A stretch of 64,000 bases of DNA from Plumapathes pennacea (taxonomy: Eukaryota > Cnidaria > Anthozoa > Antipatharia > Myriopathidae): assembly GCA_964036295.1 (NCBI GenBank), contig OZ038473.1, positions 13,158,501 to 13,222,500 of the forward strand. The letters run 5' to 3'. Below, one piece after another: positions 36,975 to 48,611 of the stretch. Position 1 is the first letter of the stretch. Each line of letters starts with the position of its first letter. Below the pieces are notes generated by a model. That model was not told the origin of the DNA and did no database searches. It worked only from the letters and a program-made list of their open reading frames with translations. The translations under genes and the position numbers were made by a program.

Positions 36975-37345
36975 AGCTGTCGTCGGTCGGGACAAGAAGC
37001 TAAAAGGAATGACTCAAACTCGGGGCCTGACGTCCTTTGAGAAGTTCCAACGCTAACGCTAACGCTAACCCCAGCACCTAACACTAACTCTTCGGAGGTG
37101 TTCAGTAACATGTCCATACTGTCAGGTCCTATGGAGGAATGGTACGTCCTCCCTTTTAGCCTCTACCAGTCGGTCGGTCGATGCATCGCCGACTGTGAGC
37201 CGATACTGTCGGTCAACTGTGAGCCGACACTGTTCGGGGTCGACTGTCAACCGACAGTTGATCGATTACGCTGTTGACAGTCGGTCGACAATTAACCCAA
37301 CCGACGTGGCAACCGACAGCGACCGACGGTAACAAAAGTACACCC
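36975..37345. repeat. Cluster of 'ccgactgt/acagtcgg' inverted and direct motifs
   Basis: Between 37165 and 37335 variants of gtcggtcgac, ccgactgtgagccgacactg, ctgtcaaccgacagttga and ttgacagtcggtcgacaa alternate on both strands, making several overlapping hairpins. Just upstream, cgctaacgctaacgctaacc is a short tandem run. No coding function. Confidence 0.6.
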
Positions 37346-37431
37346 GAACCGGTTTTACAAAGGTGTATCGTCACTTCTGGTTCACTGCCAAGCTCAAAAT
37401 GCAGACTCTCCCAATCTTTTAAGAAGAAAAT

Positions 37432-37585
37432 GTATGGGTGACGTAGTGTGAGAACTGATAGTTTAATCAGCTATCAACTGAACAAGTTATCAAAAGCCAA
37501 GTTCTCCTTACTGTATCATATATTTCTGGTGCGAGATTGAAAGAGAAACTTGAAGTCTTGGGAGTGAGCTGAGCCTTTTGCGTAT
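37432..37585. repeat. TTAA-type MITE fragment, reverse orientation
   Basis: gagaactgatagtttaatcagct, gccaagttctcc.tactgtatcatat and gagattgaaagagaaacttgaag...cttgggagtga form the reverse complement of the TTAA-type family interior and left end. Terminal TTAA sequences are not intact. Confidence 0.55.
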
Positions 37586-37698
37586 GTTTTTGTTCTCTGT
37601 CCAGTCTATGTGTGTCTTGTAGGCCGAGCTTGTAGGTGAGCATCGCGTCGATAGGATGGTACCAAAAACTCAAGAGCGAAACTCAAGGGCGGAGCCAT

Positions 37699-37735
37699 CA
37701 ACTCCCCCCCCCCCCCCCCCCCCCACCCTCCCACC
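37699..37735. repeat. Poly-C tract
   Basis: A run of about 25 C residues with one interruption, 38 bases downstream of an unrelated short frame. Homopolymers like this are prone to assembly length error. Confidence 0.8.
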
Positions 37736-38123
37736 CAGGGATCTGTTTGTCTGCATAGTCTTCATGCTCTTATCGGTTTCTCAGTCCCTCCCTAGGTCTA
37801 CATTCTCTGCCTTATCTCTTTTTCGTCAGTCTGTGTGCCTCGTTCCATTCTACCATCGGTCCAGTTCCAAAATTTTGGGAAAAAGAGGACAAATGTCCAC
37901 AAATTTTCGAAAAATCCTCACAGAAAACTTTCAGTTTCATTTGCCTGACGGAATTTTTGGTTTTATTGGCTAAATGGAAAATACTATCCGAAACCTCCTG
38001 TGGTCAAAGAGCATGACAGTCAATTGAGCAATTATAAAATGAGAACACTTGTTTTACATGACAGAGCCATATTGCATAATAGAACCGCGGGCCGTGATTG
38101 GCTGAGAGGCACGTCACTGTAAA

Positions 38124-38162
38124 TATATAAGGTCGCATTCTCTTCGATATTCCCTCGGGAAC
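38124..38162 (+). promoter_or_regulatory. COE core promoter: TATA box plus palindromic COE/EBF-type site
   Basis: TATATAA lies at 38124-38130. 19 bases further on is ATTCCCTCGGGAAC at 38149-38162, an almost perfect match to the palindromic EBF/COE recognition sequence ATTCCC-NN-GGGAAT, overlapping the expected transcription start. The start codon follows at 38364. Autoregulation of the gene by its own product is inferred from the motif match and position. Confidence 0.6.
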
Positions 38163-38363
38163 AAAAGACCACAGTACTGTCCTTGGGGAGTTGTAACGTC
38201 GTATGGCCTCTTCACTGGCCAACGAAAAACAAAAGGACCACAACCTGAAAACACTATACCGAAGACCAAAAGTTGACCGATCCTTGGGAGGACCAGAGCA
38301 ATTCACACTGTGAGGAAACGTTTGGGTCGTCAAGTTGCTGTGAGACGAACTTTGAAAATCGAA

Positions 38364-41300
38364 ATGACGACTGAACATAGCGTTACACTAAAGGAAGAAG
38401 GTCCCTGGATGCAATCTCAAGCCCTGGACGATAATCAAGTGGCCAGGTAAGTCCCAAAGCGACTCCACTTTGCGTTCTCGGCTGTTAGCGCTCCAGCCGC
38501 TGTCGAAATTTGCACGTGATTAAACTACGCGCGTTCGGAGAAATTTTCTCTCCAGTTTTGCGCGCAGCTCTGTATTAAAAATGATTCTGTGAATTTTCTT
38601 CTTGCAGCGGTTGCGGCCTGTCCCTTGCAACATTTGAGAAGCAGCCGCCTTCGAACTTGAGAAAGAGCAACTTCTTCCACTTTGTGCTCACGCTGCATGA
38701 TCGGAATGGACATCCTGTCGACATCGAACGAGCTGCTTTTGTCGACTTCGTCGAACACACGCAGGTAAATCTGTAAAAAAGTCTTGTCCACGATGAAACT
38801 TTCCGTTCAGTTATCCAACCATCACGTTTATACTTTCGCAGGAAGACAAACGGATCAGAAATGGAGTCATGTACAGGCTCACTCTGGTCTTCGGAAATGG
38901 TGAGTAATTTTACACTCTTTGCTTCTGCGTCAATTCAGACAGATTTTTTCGTGGTCTTGCTGATCAGGTGTTTGTATACATTGGCGATCGTTGAAGTGTA
39001 CACGAGAGGTCGTGTTATCTTGTTAAAAACATGCCCAGTGGGAATATGAAATCTACGATAGATCGCGCTTCGTATGACGTGCAGTGCCTTGGGGATCTGG
39101 TCAGTTAGAACGCTGTATAATTCTTTGGGAAACAATGTCTGCCCGCTGGGCATGGAGTTCTCTTTAAATAAACTTTTCGATTGTTTGTTTTGTCGTGAAG
39201 AATACCTCCACAGTGCCCGCGTGTAGACTTCTAACGACAACCTGTTGCTTAGTGAATTATCGCGCGTGGAATGGTTTTCAGATTGTGTTATTTGATCAAT
39301 ATGACGGAATTGACACTTCAGCTAATGTTCTGTTTATATACGTTTTTGGCAGGGTTTCGACAAGAACAAGAAATCTTTATCCGTTTGGTCGACTCTGCTT
39401 CGAAGCAGGTAACAGTTAAATTAATTCATTTATGCCTTCTTCAATAAATTGCAGTTAACTGGCTTCCGTGGGAAATGTAGCGGTAATATTTGACAGGAAC
39501 AAACAGTGACGCAAGCTGTGTTAAATGAAATCTACACGTGAAATATTTTTCTGGATGGGGCAAACGTTAAGAAAGTTTGATTTTGAATCGTAACTATAAT
39601 CCATTGTTTCGCAAATTGGCCGTGCCCACAAGTTCATCACTGGAATACATGATTTAACCGTTGTTTACCAATGCTATCGTTAAACAGTATATTCTTTTAT
39701 TTAGAGCAAATAATAGTTTCACTTGCAAATATTTGTTTTCTGCGATTTCGCAGACATCGCCCAACTGCTTGCCTGCCCTTTTGTTATCAATTGAAGTGTT
39801 GATTTTCAACATCATTTTGTTTTAATATTACAGCCAATCGTCTACGAGGGTCAAAGTAAAAATCCCGAAATGTGTCGCGTACTCTTGACGCATGAAGTCA
39901 TGTGCAGGTAAGTATCGAGCTATTTATTTTGGTTTTAGAAGAACCTGGAGTCGTTTATTGAACATTGATTTATGTTTTCCAGCCGTTGCTGCGAAAAAAA
40001 GTCCTGTGGTAATAAGAATGAAACCCCATCGGACCCTGTCGTAGTTGACAGGTAAGTCATGTTTTGATATATTTAGAGACTTGAACTTATTGGCACTTTT
40101 CGATTCCCAGCAGATAGAAACTTCCCTTTGGGAATCTATGCGGCCATTGCTGTAGTCTACGTGGGATAATTTTCCCACCCTGAGCTAATAACTCCCACAA
40201 AGTAATACCCGGGGATTAAAAAGTATTGAAGCGCCCATATTACATCATAGACTCAACAAAAGGCTAGTTAGCGTTCAAAAATGCTTTGCATATTTTTAAG
40301 CATTTGGAAAATTTTGCAAAGGTTCATCTTATTAGAATTTTTGCCCATTTGTCATCATCAGCTATAGAATTTCAATAAACGATTCACTCTCTCAAGGTAT
40401 TCTGTCTTAAAGATTTGGAAAACATTGTTATGTAAAGTGTGACTTAATTCTATATCTTTTCATCTTTTATCTCTTGCACAAAAGACCTCAAGACTTTGTA
40501 GCACACTAATTAGTTGTTTTTCAGTCACCATGGGAATTAAGCTATTTTACCAGCCAGTATAACAATATTCATTATGAGCGAGCCTAATACCATCCGGTTT
40601 GGTGATTACTATAATGAGCAATTCAAAGATTACATTCATGTAATGGAATGTCCTATCTGTTTCCTATGATGTGGTGTTGCAATATGGCTGTCAGGAATGT
40701 AAAAAATATTTTGAACTTTTTTTTACATTAGGAAGATAAAAACACTTCAGTTTGTATTCACTGCATGAGCCACTGTAATACTTAATGTGTAAAATGCATG
40801 CACCATCAATCATGCACACTGCAGCTTAGTGTACAGAAAACCCATCCCAACTCTACCTTGTGCCAAGATTTTAAGATAACATTTACAGCAGTTTTTGATA
40901 TATTTAGGGTGCGTTTCTTTGTAGGAATCCAAATCCGGATCACAAATCCAAAAACAGATTCTCTGTTTCTTTACTAAAATCTAAATCCAGATAATGAATC
41001 CATGTGACCACACTGATTCACTGGATCATATCCAAAATTGGATACTTTGGATCATGGATCTATTAAAGAAACGCACCCTTAGCTTGCCCACAAAATGCAT
41101 TTTTGTGATGGTCACATGACATTTACCAACATCCCCACCCAGGCCCATGCCAGAGCCCAGATCTCTGGCCTCAATTTTGGCCACTCCAATTAAAGTTGTT
41201 GCTTTTGTCATTTATATCTCAGTGTTCTTCCTGAAAGTACACCTGATGTAGTCTAGACTGATCATACCGTGTTTCTTGTTTCAGACATTATGTCAAATTT

Positions 41301-44300
41301 TTTCTGAAATGTAATCAAAACTGCCTGAAAAATGCGGGAAACCCAAGAGATATGAGAAGATTCTTGGTGAGTGAACCCTTCATTCATGGATAGTATAATA
41401 TTATGATCATTAGACCTGATCCTTGTCTGCGCATTATTTCTGCAACGTTTTTTTGTTACATTCTTGATTTGTCTGCATGGTTATTTCTTCGGCGTGCAGG
41501 TCCATGTCTCAACATCGGCAGATCCCACCGCAGGCATGTTGGCCTGTTCAGAAAACATGTTTGTTCACAATAACTCGAAACACGGCAGGAGATCACGCGT
41601 TAAATCAGAAAACTCGGATGGTGAGATTTTATTACTCTTTGACACTGATGTACCCGTGCACTATAGTTGCTACTGTTTGGTCATGTCATCTGGCCATTCC
41701 TCTTCTACAGTCTTGGTAGAGTTGAATTTGATCTCTTGTGATCTTAAAGCACACTGTACACTGTCTTGCTGACTCTTCCAAATCCACGTCAGCTTTGTCT
41801 CCCACTCTCCCATGAACTCGCATACTGGTGTTAATTAGTTTTTAATAGTTTTATTGTGCTTGCAGCTGCTTTTCCTGTTATCAAAGCCATTTGCCCAAAT
41901 GAGGGCTGGACCAGTGGGGGGACAAATGTGGTGGTCATTGGAGAAAACTTTTTCGATGGGCTGCAAGTTGTGTTTGGTTCGTTGATTGTATGGAGTGAGG
42001 TAAGCAAGAGAGATCAAAGTGAAACTCTTGTCCTTTCAATATCTACAGTTAAAGCTCCTGTAAGTGGACACCCTTGGGAAGGAGAAAAAGTGTCTGCAAC
42101 CGGAACTGTAATGTGTAAATACAGAGTTTGACTGAGCTAGAGTTTAAGCAAGGTTTCAAAGAGGGGTCCGTAAGTAGGGCTGTCCACTTACGAGAGTATC
42201 TGCCCAGAGAGCTTCGACTGTATTTTACTGCACAGAGATAGTGATGGGCAAGTGTTGCATATTTTGGTCAGAGAATTGGGGCATAGATCATTGGTTGCTT
42301 GTGTTTTGGTGACCAGCTCGTTGCAACAATCCTTGATCAAATTGGACATAGAAACTGGTGACACTATTCTGGTGGGTTTTAGCATTATACACATGGGTCT
42401 ATTTCAGGTTTGTATACCCTCAACATTTTCTCCCTCTTTTGTGTCATCAGATCATCACACCTCATGCAATCAGGGTTCAGGCCCCACCCAGACCTGTGCC
42501 AGGGGTGGTTGAGGTCACGTTACTTTTTAGGAACAAACAATACTGCAAGTCTGCCCCAGGACGATTTGCCTACAACAGTAAGTGTGCAATGAAAAGATTA
42601 TAAGTGAGTGTCAGTCTATGTACGGGGCTTTCAATAAAAGCAGGGTACCAGGTAGAACATACCCCTGCTGTACAAGTGTACCAATTTTCTTTGCTGTATG
42701 GATACAGACATTCCTCTTCACAACAATAGTTATTTTATATTCTCCTTGCATCTCCAGCACTTTGCGAACCAACCATAGACTATGGATTTCAGAGGCTGTC
42801 AAAGTTGGTACCTCGTCATGCTGGAGATCCAGAAAGACTGCCAAAGGTAACAATGGAGACTGAGATAAACGGAGAGATCTTGAATTTGAAAACTTGGTGA
42901 CTTAAACCCCCAGCACTCAGCCGGTTGCCCCTTACTATATGTATTTTTTGCTCTTGCTTACCTTAGTTTTGTTTGATTTTTTTTCATGAACATAATGTAT
43001 AGGAAAATTTTGCCATGTTTCCTAGCTTATCCACAAATCTACTCCCAAAGCTGTTTCATTGATATCCTGTCTTTTTTTTTTTTTTTTAAAGGAAATCGTA
43101 TTAAAAAGGGCAGCAGACATGGCTGAAATGCTCTTTGTGCCCAGAACACCCACTCAACTCCATGGACCTCAATACAATGCGATGAGTGCCTTACCAACAC
43201 CAAAGTCACAGGCGGCTATGACAAATGGTTCCCCTCACCCAGCCATGATGGGCCCACAACACTTCACCATGTCATCCGTGCCACCACCAGATTCCATGGT
43301 AAGCGCCGGAAACTTCGCTTCCTCCAACCCCCAAAGCAATCAGCCTATTCTTCCCTTTTCTAATGGTGTGCCAAGCCCAGGAAACCAACAGTCAGCCGCT
43401 GATGTCACAAGCCCAGATATGAATAATAATACCATTGGTAATTCGTCTGCCAATTCTACATCCACGTCTTCTCGGAACATCACCAATGTGACATTTGCGC
43501 CTGCTAGTCTGAGCATGCATGGCCCCACCCATGGCGCTAACACCCCTCAAGTATCCGAGGGTCCTGTATCTGCAGCACCTTTGTCAATGATGACCATGAC
43601 AAACATGGCCAGTGGCATGAATGGTTTCCCCGGCAGCCTTTCTTCTGTGACACTTCACAACATGGCCGTTCCCAGTTCTCCTGGATTTCTTAACAGCAGT
43701 CCAAGTATGTACAGCGGTGAGTGATCAACAGATAAGATCTTCTCTTCCAGTCTCAATAAAGATTGCATGCAACATTCTGGAGAATTTGACTTTTACAAAT
43801 GAAAGCAGTTTGCTTTGATGATCATTATTTGAAGTTTTCTGCATCATTTATGTGGGATGTGTGGTGGCGCAGTCAGCAGGACACAGGTTTTTGTTGGCAC
43901 CGGCTGCTGTGTTCCCAGTTCAATCCCCTCGCGTAACAATTCAGTGTGGAAAAAGAAAAAGAGTTCTTATTTCCTGTCTGTGGTATACCTGAAAAGTAGC
44001 TGTGTTGTAGCTAAGAGTATTACCATGTTTAAACATAGTGTTTCCATTATTTTTATATTATATGTAGTTTTGTTCTTGTGGCTTTTACATTTTCTTTTAT
44101 CCATTGTTGTTTCCCTTCAGTCATACCTCAGTCTCCTTCCCTGCCTCCTACCCCAAATAGTGTACCACCAAATGGGAATCCTGGGGTGTTTTCTTTCCAA
44201 CCTAATATGATCCAAGTTGTCAAGAAGAGTGCCTTCAATCCAGTCATGAGGCCCCCTGTGGTTTCCTCTGATTCAGGTTCAGTTGCAGCAAGTCCAACTG

Positions 44301-45088
44301 TTGCACAAGGTTAGTACTCAGTGCCTGGTTTTTCGAAAGCCGATTAAGCTAATCCAGGATTAACGAAATTCTTTCTCTTGACCCCTCTGCCAATAAACTA
44401 CAGGCTTTTGCTCGAAGATGGATTAAAAAGCTTGTTCCAGCTTAAAAGCGCATAAAGGAACACTTTTGCTCGAAGATGGATTAAAAAGCTTGTTCCAGCT
44501 TAAAAACACATAAAGGAAGTTGTTGTGGATGAAACCTTCACATTTGCAGGCTTATAAATGACATGAAAGTTTAGACCTAATCCAGGATTAGCCTAATCGT
44601 GCTTTGAAAAACCGAGCCCTCTGCAACAAATTAGTAAATTCCACTTTCTTTTTTATTCAATACCTTTCACTCATACAGTGATTTGCCAATGGCAGCCAGT
44701 TCGTAAACTTGCTACAAATATAGGGGTGGGGGATCTGGAGAGGAAGGTTTAGCTGGAAAGATCTATATTGATTAATAATTTTAATAATCTTACTATTGAT
44801 TATGGTAATGAATTATTAACAATAGTGTTACTATGATTAACAATTCATAATTAAAAATGTTGAACAGTATAGTTTATATTGTGCAACAATCACTTTCACT
44901 TTGTTATTTATATGCTGTTGAAAATACTGTATATGTACTCTATTATATCTAAATTACATCAAACTGATAGCAGTAAATCATTCTTATTTGTAGGTATTAC
45001 GTCCCCAATGTTCGGGGGAACATTTGCCATTCCAATCAGTGCACCACCCTATTCAAATGTACCTCAGAATACCACTGGCCCAAAGTAA
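38364..45088 (+). CDS. COE: COE/EBF (Collier/Olf1/EBF) transcription factor, complete
   Basis: Fourteen exons: 38364-38446, 38608-38764, 38842-38899, 39353-39408, 39834-39907, 39983-40051, 41285-41366, 41500-41620, 41866-41999, 42451-42577, 42758-42846, 43092-43716, 44121-44309, 44994-45088. They splice in frame to 652 residues. An in-frame stop (TGA, 38274-38276) precedes the first ATG. The COE DNA-binding domain occupies about 28-235 with [19 protein letters not shown] and the family zinc knuckle H138-X3-C142-X2-C145-X5-C151. An IPT/TIG domain follows (about 235-322), then a helix-loop-helix (DYGFQRL ... [14 protein letters not shown], about 327-364) with a single second helix, without the duplicated helix of vertebrate EBFs. 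The tail to 652 is rich in Ser, Pro, Met and Asn, as expected for a transactivation region. In other animals COE proteins act in the nucleus as dimers in neural and mesodermal differentiation. Very secure identification. Confidence 0.97.
40903..41083. repeat. MITE in COE intron 6
   Basis: The termini agggtgcgtttctttg and aaagaaacgcaccct are inverted copies bounding about 180 bases with aatccaaatccggat-type internal repeats. hAT-like ends are possible, but the target duplication is unclear. Confidence 0.7.
42045..42224. repeat. TA-flanked MITE in COE intron 9
   Basis: The left end TA-CAGTTAAAGCTCCTGTAAGTGGACA and the right end, read inverted (TA-CAGTCGAAGCTCTCTGGGCAG ... CTCGTAAGTGGACA), match after small indels. 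CAGT...ACTG termini with TA duplication suggest a Tc1/mariner-pogo type element, different from the copy near 27.2 kb. Confidence 0.7.
43855..43970 (+). repeat. tRNA-derived SINE-like sequence in COE intron 12
   Basis: tgtggtggcgcagtcag matches a Pol III A-box (TRGYNNARNNG) and cccagttcaatcccc matches a B-box (GGTTCRANNCC) about 50 bases further on, as in tRNA genes. The surrounding sequence does not fold as an intact tRNA, and an A-rich tail (gtggaaaaagaaaaag) follows. This is the structure of a tRNA-derived SINE head. Confidence 0.6.
44325..44622. repeat. 'aatccaggatta' MITE in COE intron 13, internally duplicated
   Basis: The left end ggtttttcgaaagccgattaagctaatccaggatta is mirrored by taatccaggattagcctaatcgtgctttgaaaaacc. 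Inside, the unit cttttgctcgaagatggattaaaaagcttgttccagcttaaaa is tandemly duplicated. Same family as 20.73-21.17 kb. Confidence 0.8.
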
Positions 45089-45123
45089 CAGCACCATCAG
45101 AATACTACTGGCCCAAAGTAACA
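45063..45123 (+). repeat. Short tandem duplication across the COE stop codon
   Basis: cagaataccactggcccaaagtaacagc, containing the last codons and TAA, is followed at once by a second copy (cagaatactactggcccaaagtaacagc) after a 5-base spacer. The second copy lies in the 3' untranslated region. Confidence 0.8.
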
Positions 45124-46635
45124 GCGACTGTTCACGTATGTTCTGTATGCGAAAGGAGTGTTACTTGGTAATTAGTTTGTCAGACAAATGATATTTCAAA
45201 AAAGTTGCATGAAAATTAGAACTGTCCAGCTGTTTATTCAGCTATTACTCAAGGTAGTTTCTTGAGTTTTAAAGCTGTTTTCTGCAACATTCATCCATGC
45301 TTGTTCACCAAACAAATTAGAGTCATTCTTTTTTTGGGGGGGGGGGGGGGGGGGTGCTCATACAAGCTTGGTTGCATGACCTGAATAAGTCTAGCTTTTT
45401 GGACTTTAGTAAGAATCCAGCATTGCTGTCATTGCTTGTTGGATTGACGTTATTAATTTATTGATGCCTCTGATATTTATAATATTACCTGAGAAATTTG
45501 CTACACTGAGTTGGTATGATTATCAAATTGAATTTATTAATTTTATTGTAAGCTCAAGAAATCAATTCTAATTTGACTTACTTTGACTCGTTTTTGAGAC
45601 AATAGCTGCCCAAGATATTCATACATATTTTTCAAAATGTTAATATATTTTTTTGCAATGGATTTCTTCAGAATAACACGACAAATGAGACAAGTATTTT
45701 TCTAAACGTGTGAAGACGCTTTTATACTGATGCTGTATATAAAATCTATTTTGTGAACAATCGTATTTAGTTCCATTTTGTGTGGCGATGTATATATGTA
45801 ACACAATAATAATGTCGAGAAGGAAGAGTATCACCTATTTATTTATTCGGTAGTTTTGTAAGCAATTTTTCAAAATCACTGTCTTTGCAGGTTTTCACTT
45901 AGATTTACGATTGTATTTTGATATGAGCCGTTATCTCTACGTGTTTATGCATAACTCTGAAGAGGTCTGTGTGAACATCTTAGCTCTTCTAACTGCTTCC
46001 TGATTAAATTATTTTTATATTCGTATGGTTTTCTTGTCTCCCTATTTGGACTTTGTCGAAACAATGACACTTTGATCAGCTTGGTTTTACGACTTGCTGA
46101 AGGCAAGAAATGTTCAACTCAAATGCAACTGTCAAATGAAGCCGAAAGATGTGACCACTTAAATGAAAACTCTCATTAAGTATATTCTAACAGCAGTGTT
46201 CACTTCCAACTCCAATTAAAGTGTCGAATCGTTAAGCAACCTCGAGCTCAACCACGTTTGAGGCTTGTTCGATTTCCTTTTTATCTCCGGTGATTTTTAG
46301 TGCTAGAAGGGCGTTCACTTTATACACGATTCAAGTTTAACACTTTATCCAAGCAAATAGAAGTTCTTAACAAACGCCTTCTGATTACCTGTCAACGGAT
46401 TAGTCCGCAGGATATTTTCTTTTTTTGTGTGCGAGTGAATTATCTTCACAAGTTTTGATATCTTCATCTTTGTGGATGCAAAGGATAAAGAAAAAGCGAT
46501 GAAGTCCAAATGATTGAATTCAGTGAACGCTGTTTTCGTTGCTATGAGGCTAAATAGGACGATCTCTATAAAAACAACATATACTTACTGTCCTTTGCTT
46601 TCGGATATAATCAGTCACTGGTTGATCCGGGGTCG
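45089..46635. other. COE 3' untranslated region and intergenic DNA
   Basis: AT-rich, with a 21-base G-run near 45335-45353. Canonical AATAAA on the plus strand was not securely found; gattaaatta near 46003 is one possible end. Sequence at 46120-46200 belongs to the dispersed repeat also seen in protease intron 5. Confidence 0.4.
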
Positions 46636-46816
46636 GTTAAGCCTGGTTCACACGAGTAAAGCAAGCGCAAGCGCAAACGCAAACGCAAGCGCAAGCGACC
46701 GGTTCACACGGTAAAATTTGTGAAGCAAGCGCAAACGCAAGCGCAAGAGAATGGAAAAGTTTTCATCCTCTTGCGCTTGCGTTTGCGCTTGCTTTACCGT
46801 GTGAACCAGCCTTTTA
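46636..46816. repeat. MITE with internal GCAAGC/GCAAAC array
   Basis: The termini gcctggttcacacg and cgtgtgaaccagcc are inverted. Inside are hexamer-like arrays gcaagcgcaagcgcaaacgc and their reverse complement, giving several alternative stems. Diverged relatives lie at 23.5-24.3 and 48.87-48.98 kb. Confidence 0.75.
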
Positions 46817-47570
46817 GGCCCACGGAAATTCAGTACGTGCACATCGAATGTGTTCAACTGACTCGCAAAACATTTATTGCTTTATTACACATCCTCTTAG
46901 CCTTGATTACAATTTTAAGTAAAATATTAATTATACTTCGACTTTTCTGCAAATAGAAGGAATGGTCGAAGTGCCGCGTTTTAGACCGCACGTTAATGAG
47001 CGAAAGAAAGCGTGGAAGCAAAATCTCTGAAACGGCTTTTTCGGTAACATTAGTTATTTAATGACCCCCACAGGCTAAAAGTATATCTTTTCTAATCACC
47101 AAATAAACTAGACCCGAATAATGGCAAATACAGGTTCAATATGCTGAAGTATGAATAATTCTATTGTAATTACTGATCAAACAGAAAAAAAAAAAAACTT
47201 AGGTCAGCTGTGATACGTTCTGATAAAGTACTAAACTGCGAAAGCAAATGGGCGGTTGTTAGGACACCCTACTGTTATTCAACCTTTCAGAAATTTTCAT
47301 TTATTTCGTGGTCATTATTATTATAATCATGGAGGCGGAAGATGGTCTCATTATACACGTCTAGGTGGGCAGTACTGTTGAGACATAATTGATGTCTGTC
47401 TGCCGATCTTCACAGAGCATCGCTAAGGCTTAAAGTTGTGGCATCACCGTAAACTATATAATCACGAATATTACTCCTCACTGCAGACTTCGGCTAGTGT
47501 AAACACAGCTTAATTTAATGTGGCAAAACAAGCCGTCTTCACCGATAACGACTTTGCTAGTTCGGAACAA
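46817..47570. other. Intergenic, upstream of GPCR 2
   Basis: No exon recognised. A TATA-like ctatataatc lies at 47453-47462, about 110 bases before the receptor start codon. Confidence 0.4.
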
Positions 47571-48611
47571 ATGAACTATTCACAGTCGTCCGATGACCAC
47601 CAAAGAGATGGTTTTGTTCCAACTTTTGGGTTGGCTCTCACAGCCGGCATTTTCAGCTTGTGGATCGGACTCTCAGCGATCACATCGAATTGCCTTCTTC
47701 TCCTAACAATGTACAGAGATCCCCTGCGATACTTTAGATCGCACGCAACCAGTTACTTTGTATTCAGTCTTGCATTAAGTGATCTGCTCGGTGGACTGGT
47801 CTCCCAACTGTCATACGCCTCCTTCTTGTTCAAGGTTGTGGTGGCCACAGAAAGCCCCCTCAATGTGCTGTACGATGTTGCAATTACTTCCTCGCACCTC
47901 GTCACCAAGATCTCGATTTTCACTGTCGTTGCCTTATCCATCGACAGGTTTCTGGCTGTCCGACTTCGCTCCAGGTATAAAAATCTTGTAACAGTTAAGA
48001 AAGCGCTTGTTTGCAACGTATGCATTTGGCTTTCAACCGGGCTTTTCGAGTCCATTCACGCCACAGGTCTCCAAGAGGAAATGTTTCACACTATTGATTT
48101 ACACACACAAACTACCCTGCCATTGATGACTTTATTCTGCGTCTATTTGGCCACGTTCGTTAGCTTCAAACGGTACTCTCGAAATACCGTGTTTGTGTTA
48201 CAAGCACACCCCACCGCTAGGACTTCAAGACAAAAGGGAAGAAATGCTGCTTTAGAGACGAAAATGGCGATAACAGTATTGCTAATTTTTATTGTTCTTT
48301 TTGTTTCTCATATTCCGAACCTGGTGGTAAACGAGCTCGAAGAAGATTGTCATAGGGAACATCATTGCTTTGATAACAGTGCACTTGTTACTGCTAAAGC
48401 GTTTTCCTTTCCACTTCTGTGTGTTAGCTGTGCCTTAAATCCGTTTTTCTACGCGTTTAGAATTCCACAGTACAGTTTTGCGCTTAGAAGTATCTTGTAC
48501 CGTTTTTTTAGCAGGCGGCAAACTTCTCCGGGTCGTTCAAATACGGTGGAGTTACCTGTAAGCGGAATTATCCCCTCGCCTTCAGTAAGCCAGCCGCAAA
48601 TAAGCCAATAG
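47571..48611 (+). CDS. Class A orphan GPCR with DRF motif, intronless
   Basis: A single exon of 346 residues starting at ATG 47571 (context AACAAATGAAC). The frame is open for 17 more codons upstream but has no earlier ATG. Seven hydrophobic segments are visible. TM1 has N40, TM2 has the sodium-site D71 (LALSDLL), TM3 has D125-R126-F127 (SIDRFLAV) and TM7 has NPFFY (290-294). The TM6 toggle motif CWxP is replaced by SHIP (246-249), and the usual Cys at the top of TM3 is missing, so the standard TM3-ECL2 disulfide cannot form; two close cysteines in ECL3 (260, 266) may pair instead. An N-glycosylation site NYS sits at the N terminus. It belongs to the broad amine-receptor-like class A group. 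The ligand is unknown. It shares no close similarity with the receptor at 26.0 kb. Confidence 0.92.
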   Translation: MNYSQSSDDHQRDGFVPTFGLALTAGIFSLWIGLSAITSNCLLLLTMYRDPLRYFRSHATSYFVFSLALSDLLGGLVSQLSYASFLFKVVVATESPLNVLYDVAITSSHLVTKISIFTVVALSIDRFLAVRLRSRYKNLVTVKKALVCNVCIWLSTGLFESIHATGLQEEMFHTIDLHTQTTLPLMTLFCVYLATFVSFKRYSRNTVFVLQAHPTARTSRQKGRNAALETKMAITVLLIFIVLFVSHIPNLVVNELEEDCHREHHCFDNSALVTAKAFSFPLLCVSCALNPFFYAFRIPQYSFALRSILYRFFSRRQTSPGRSNTVELPVSGIIPSPSVSQPQISQ

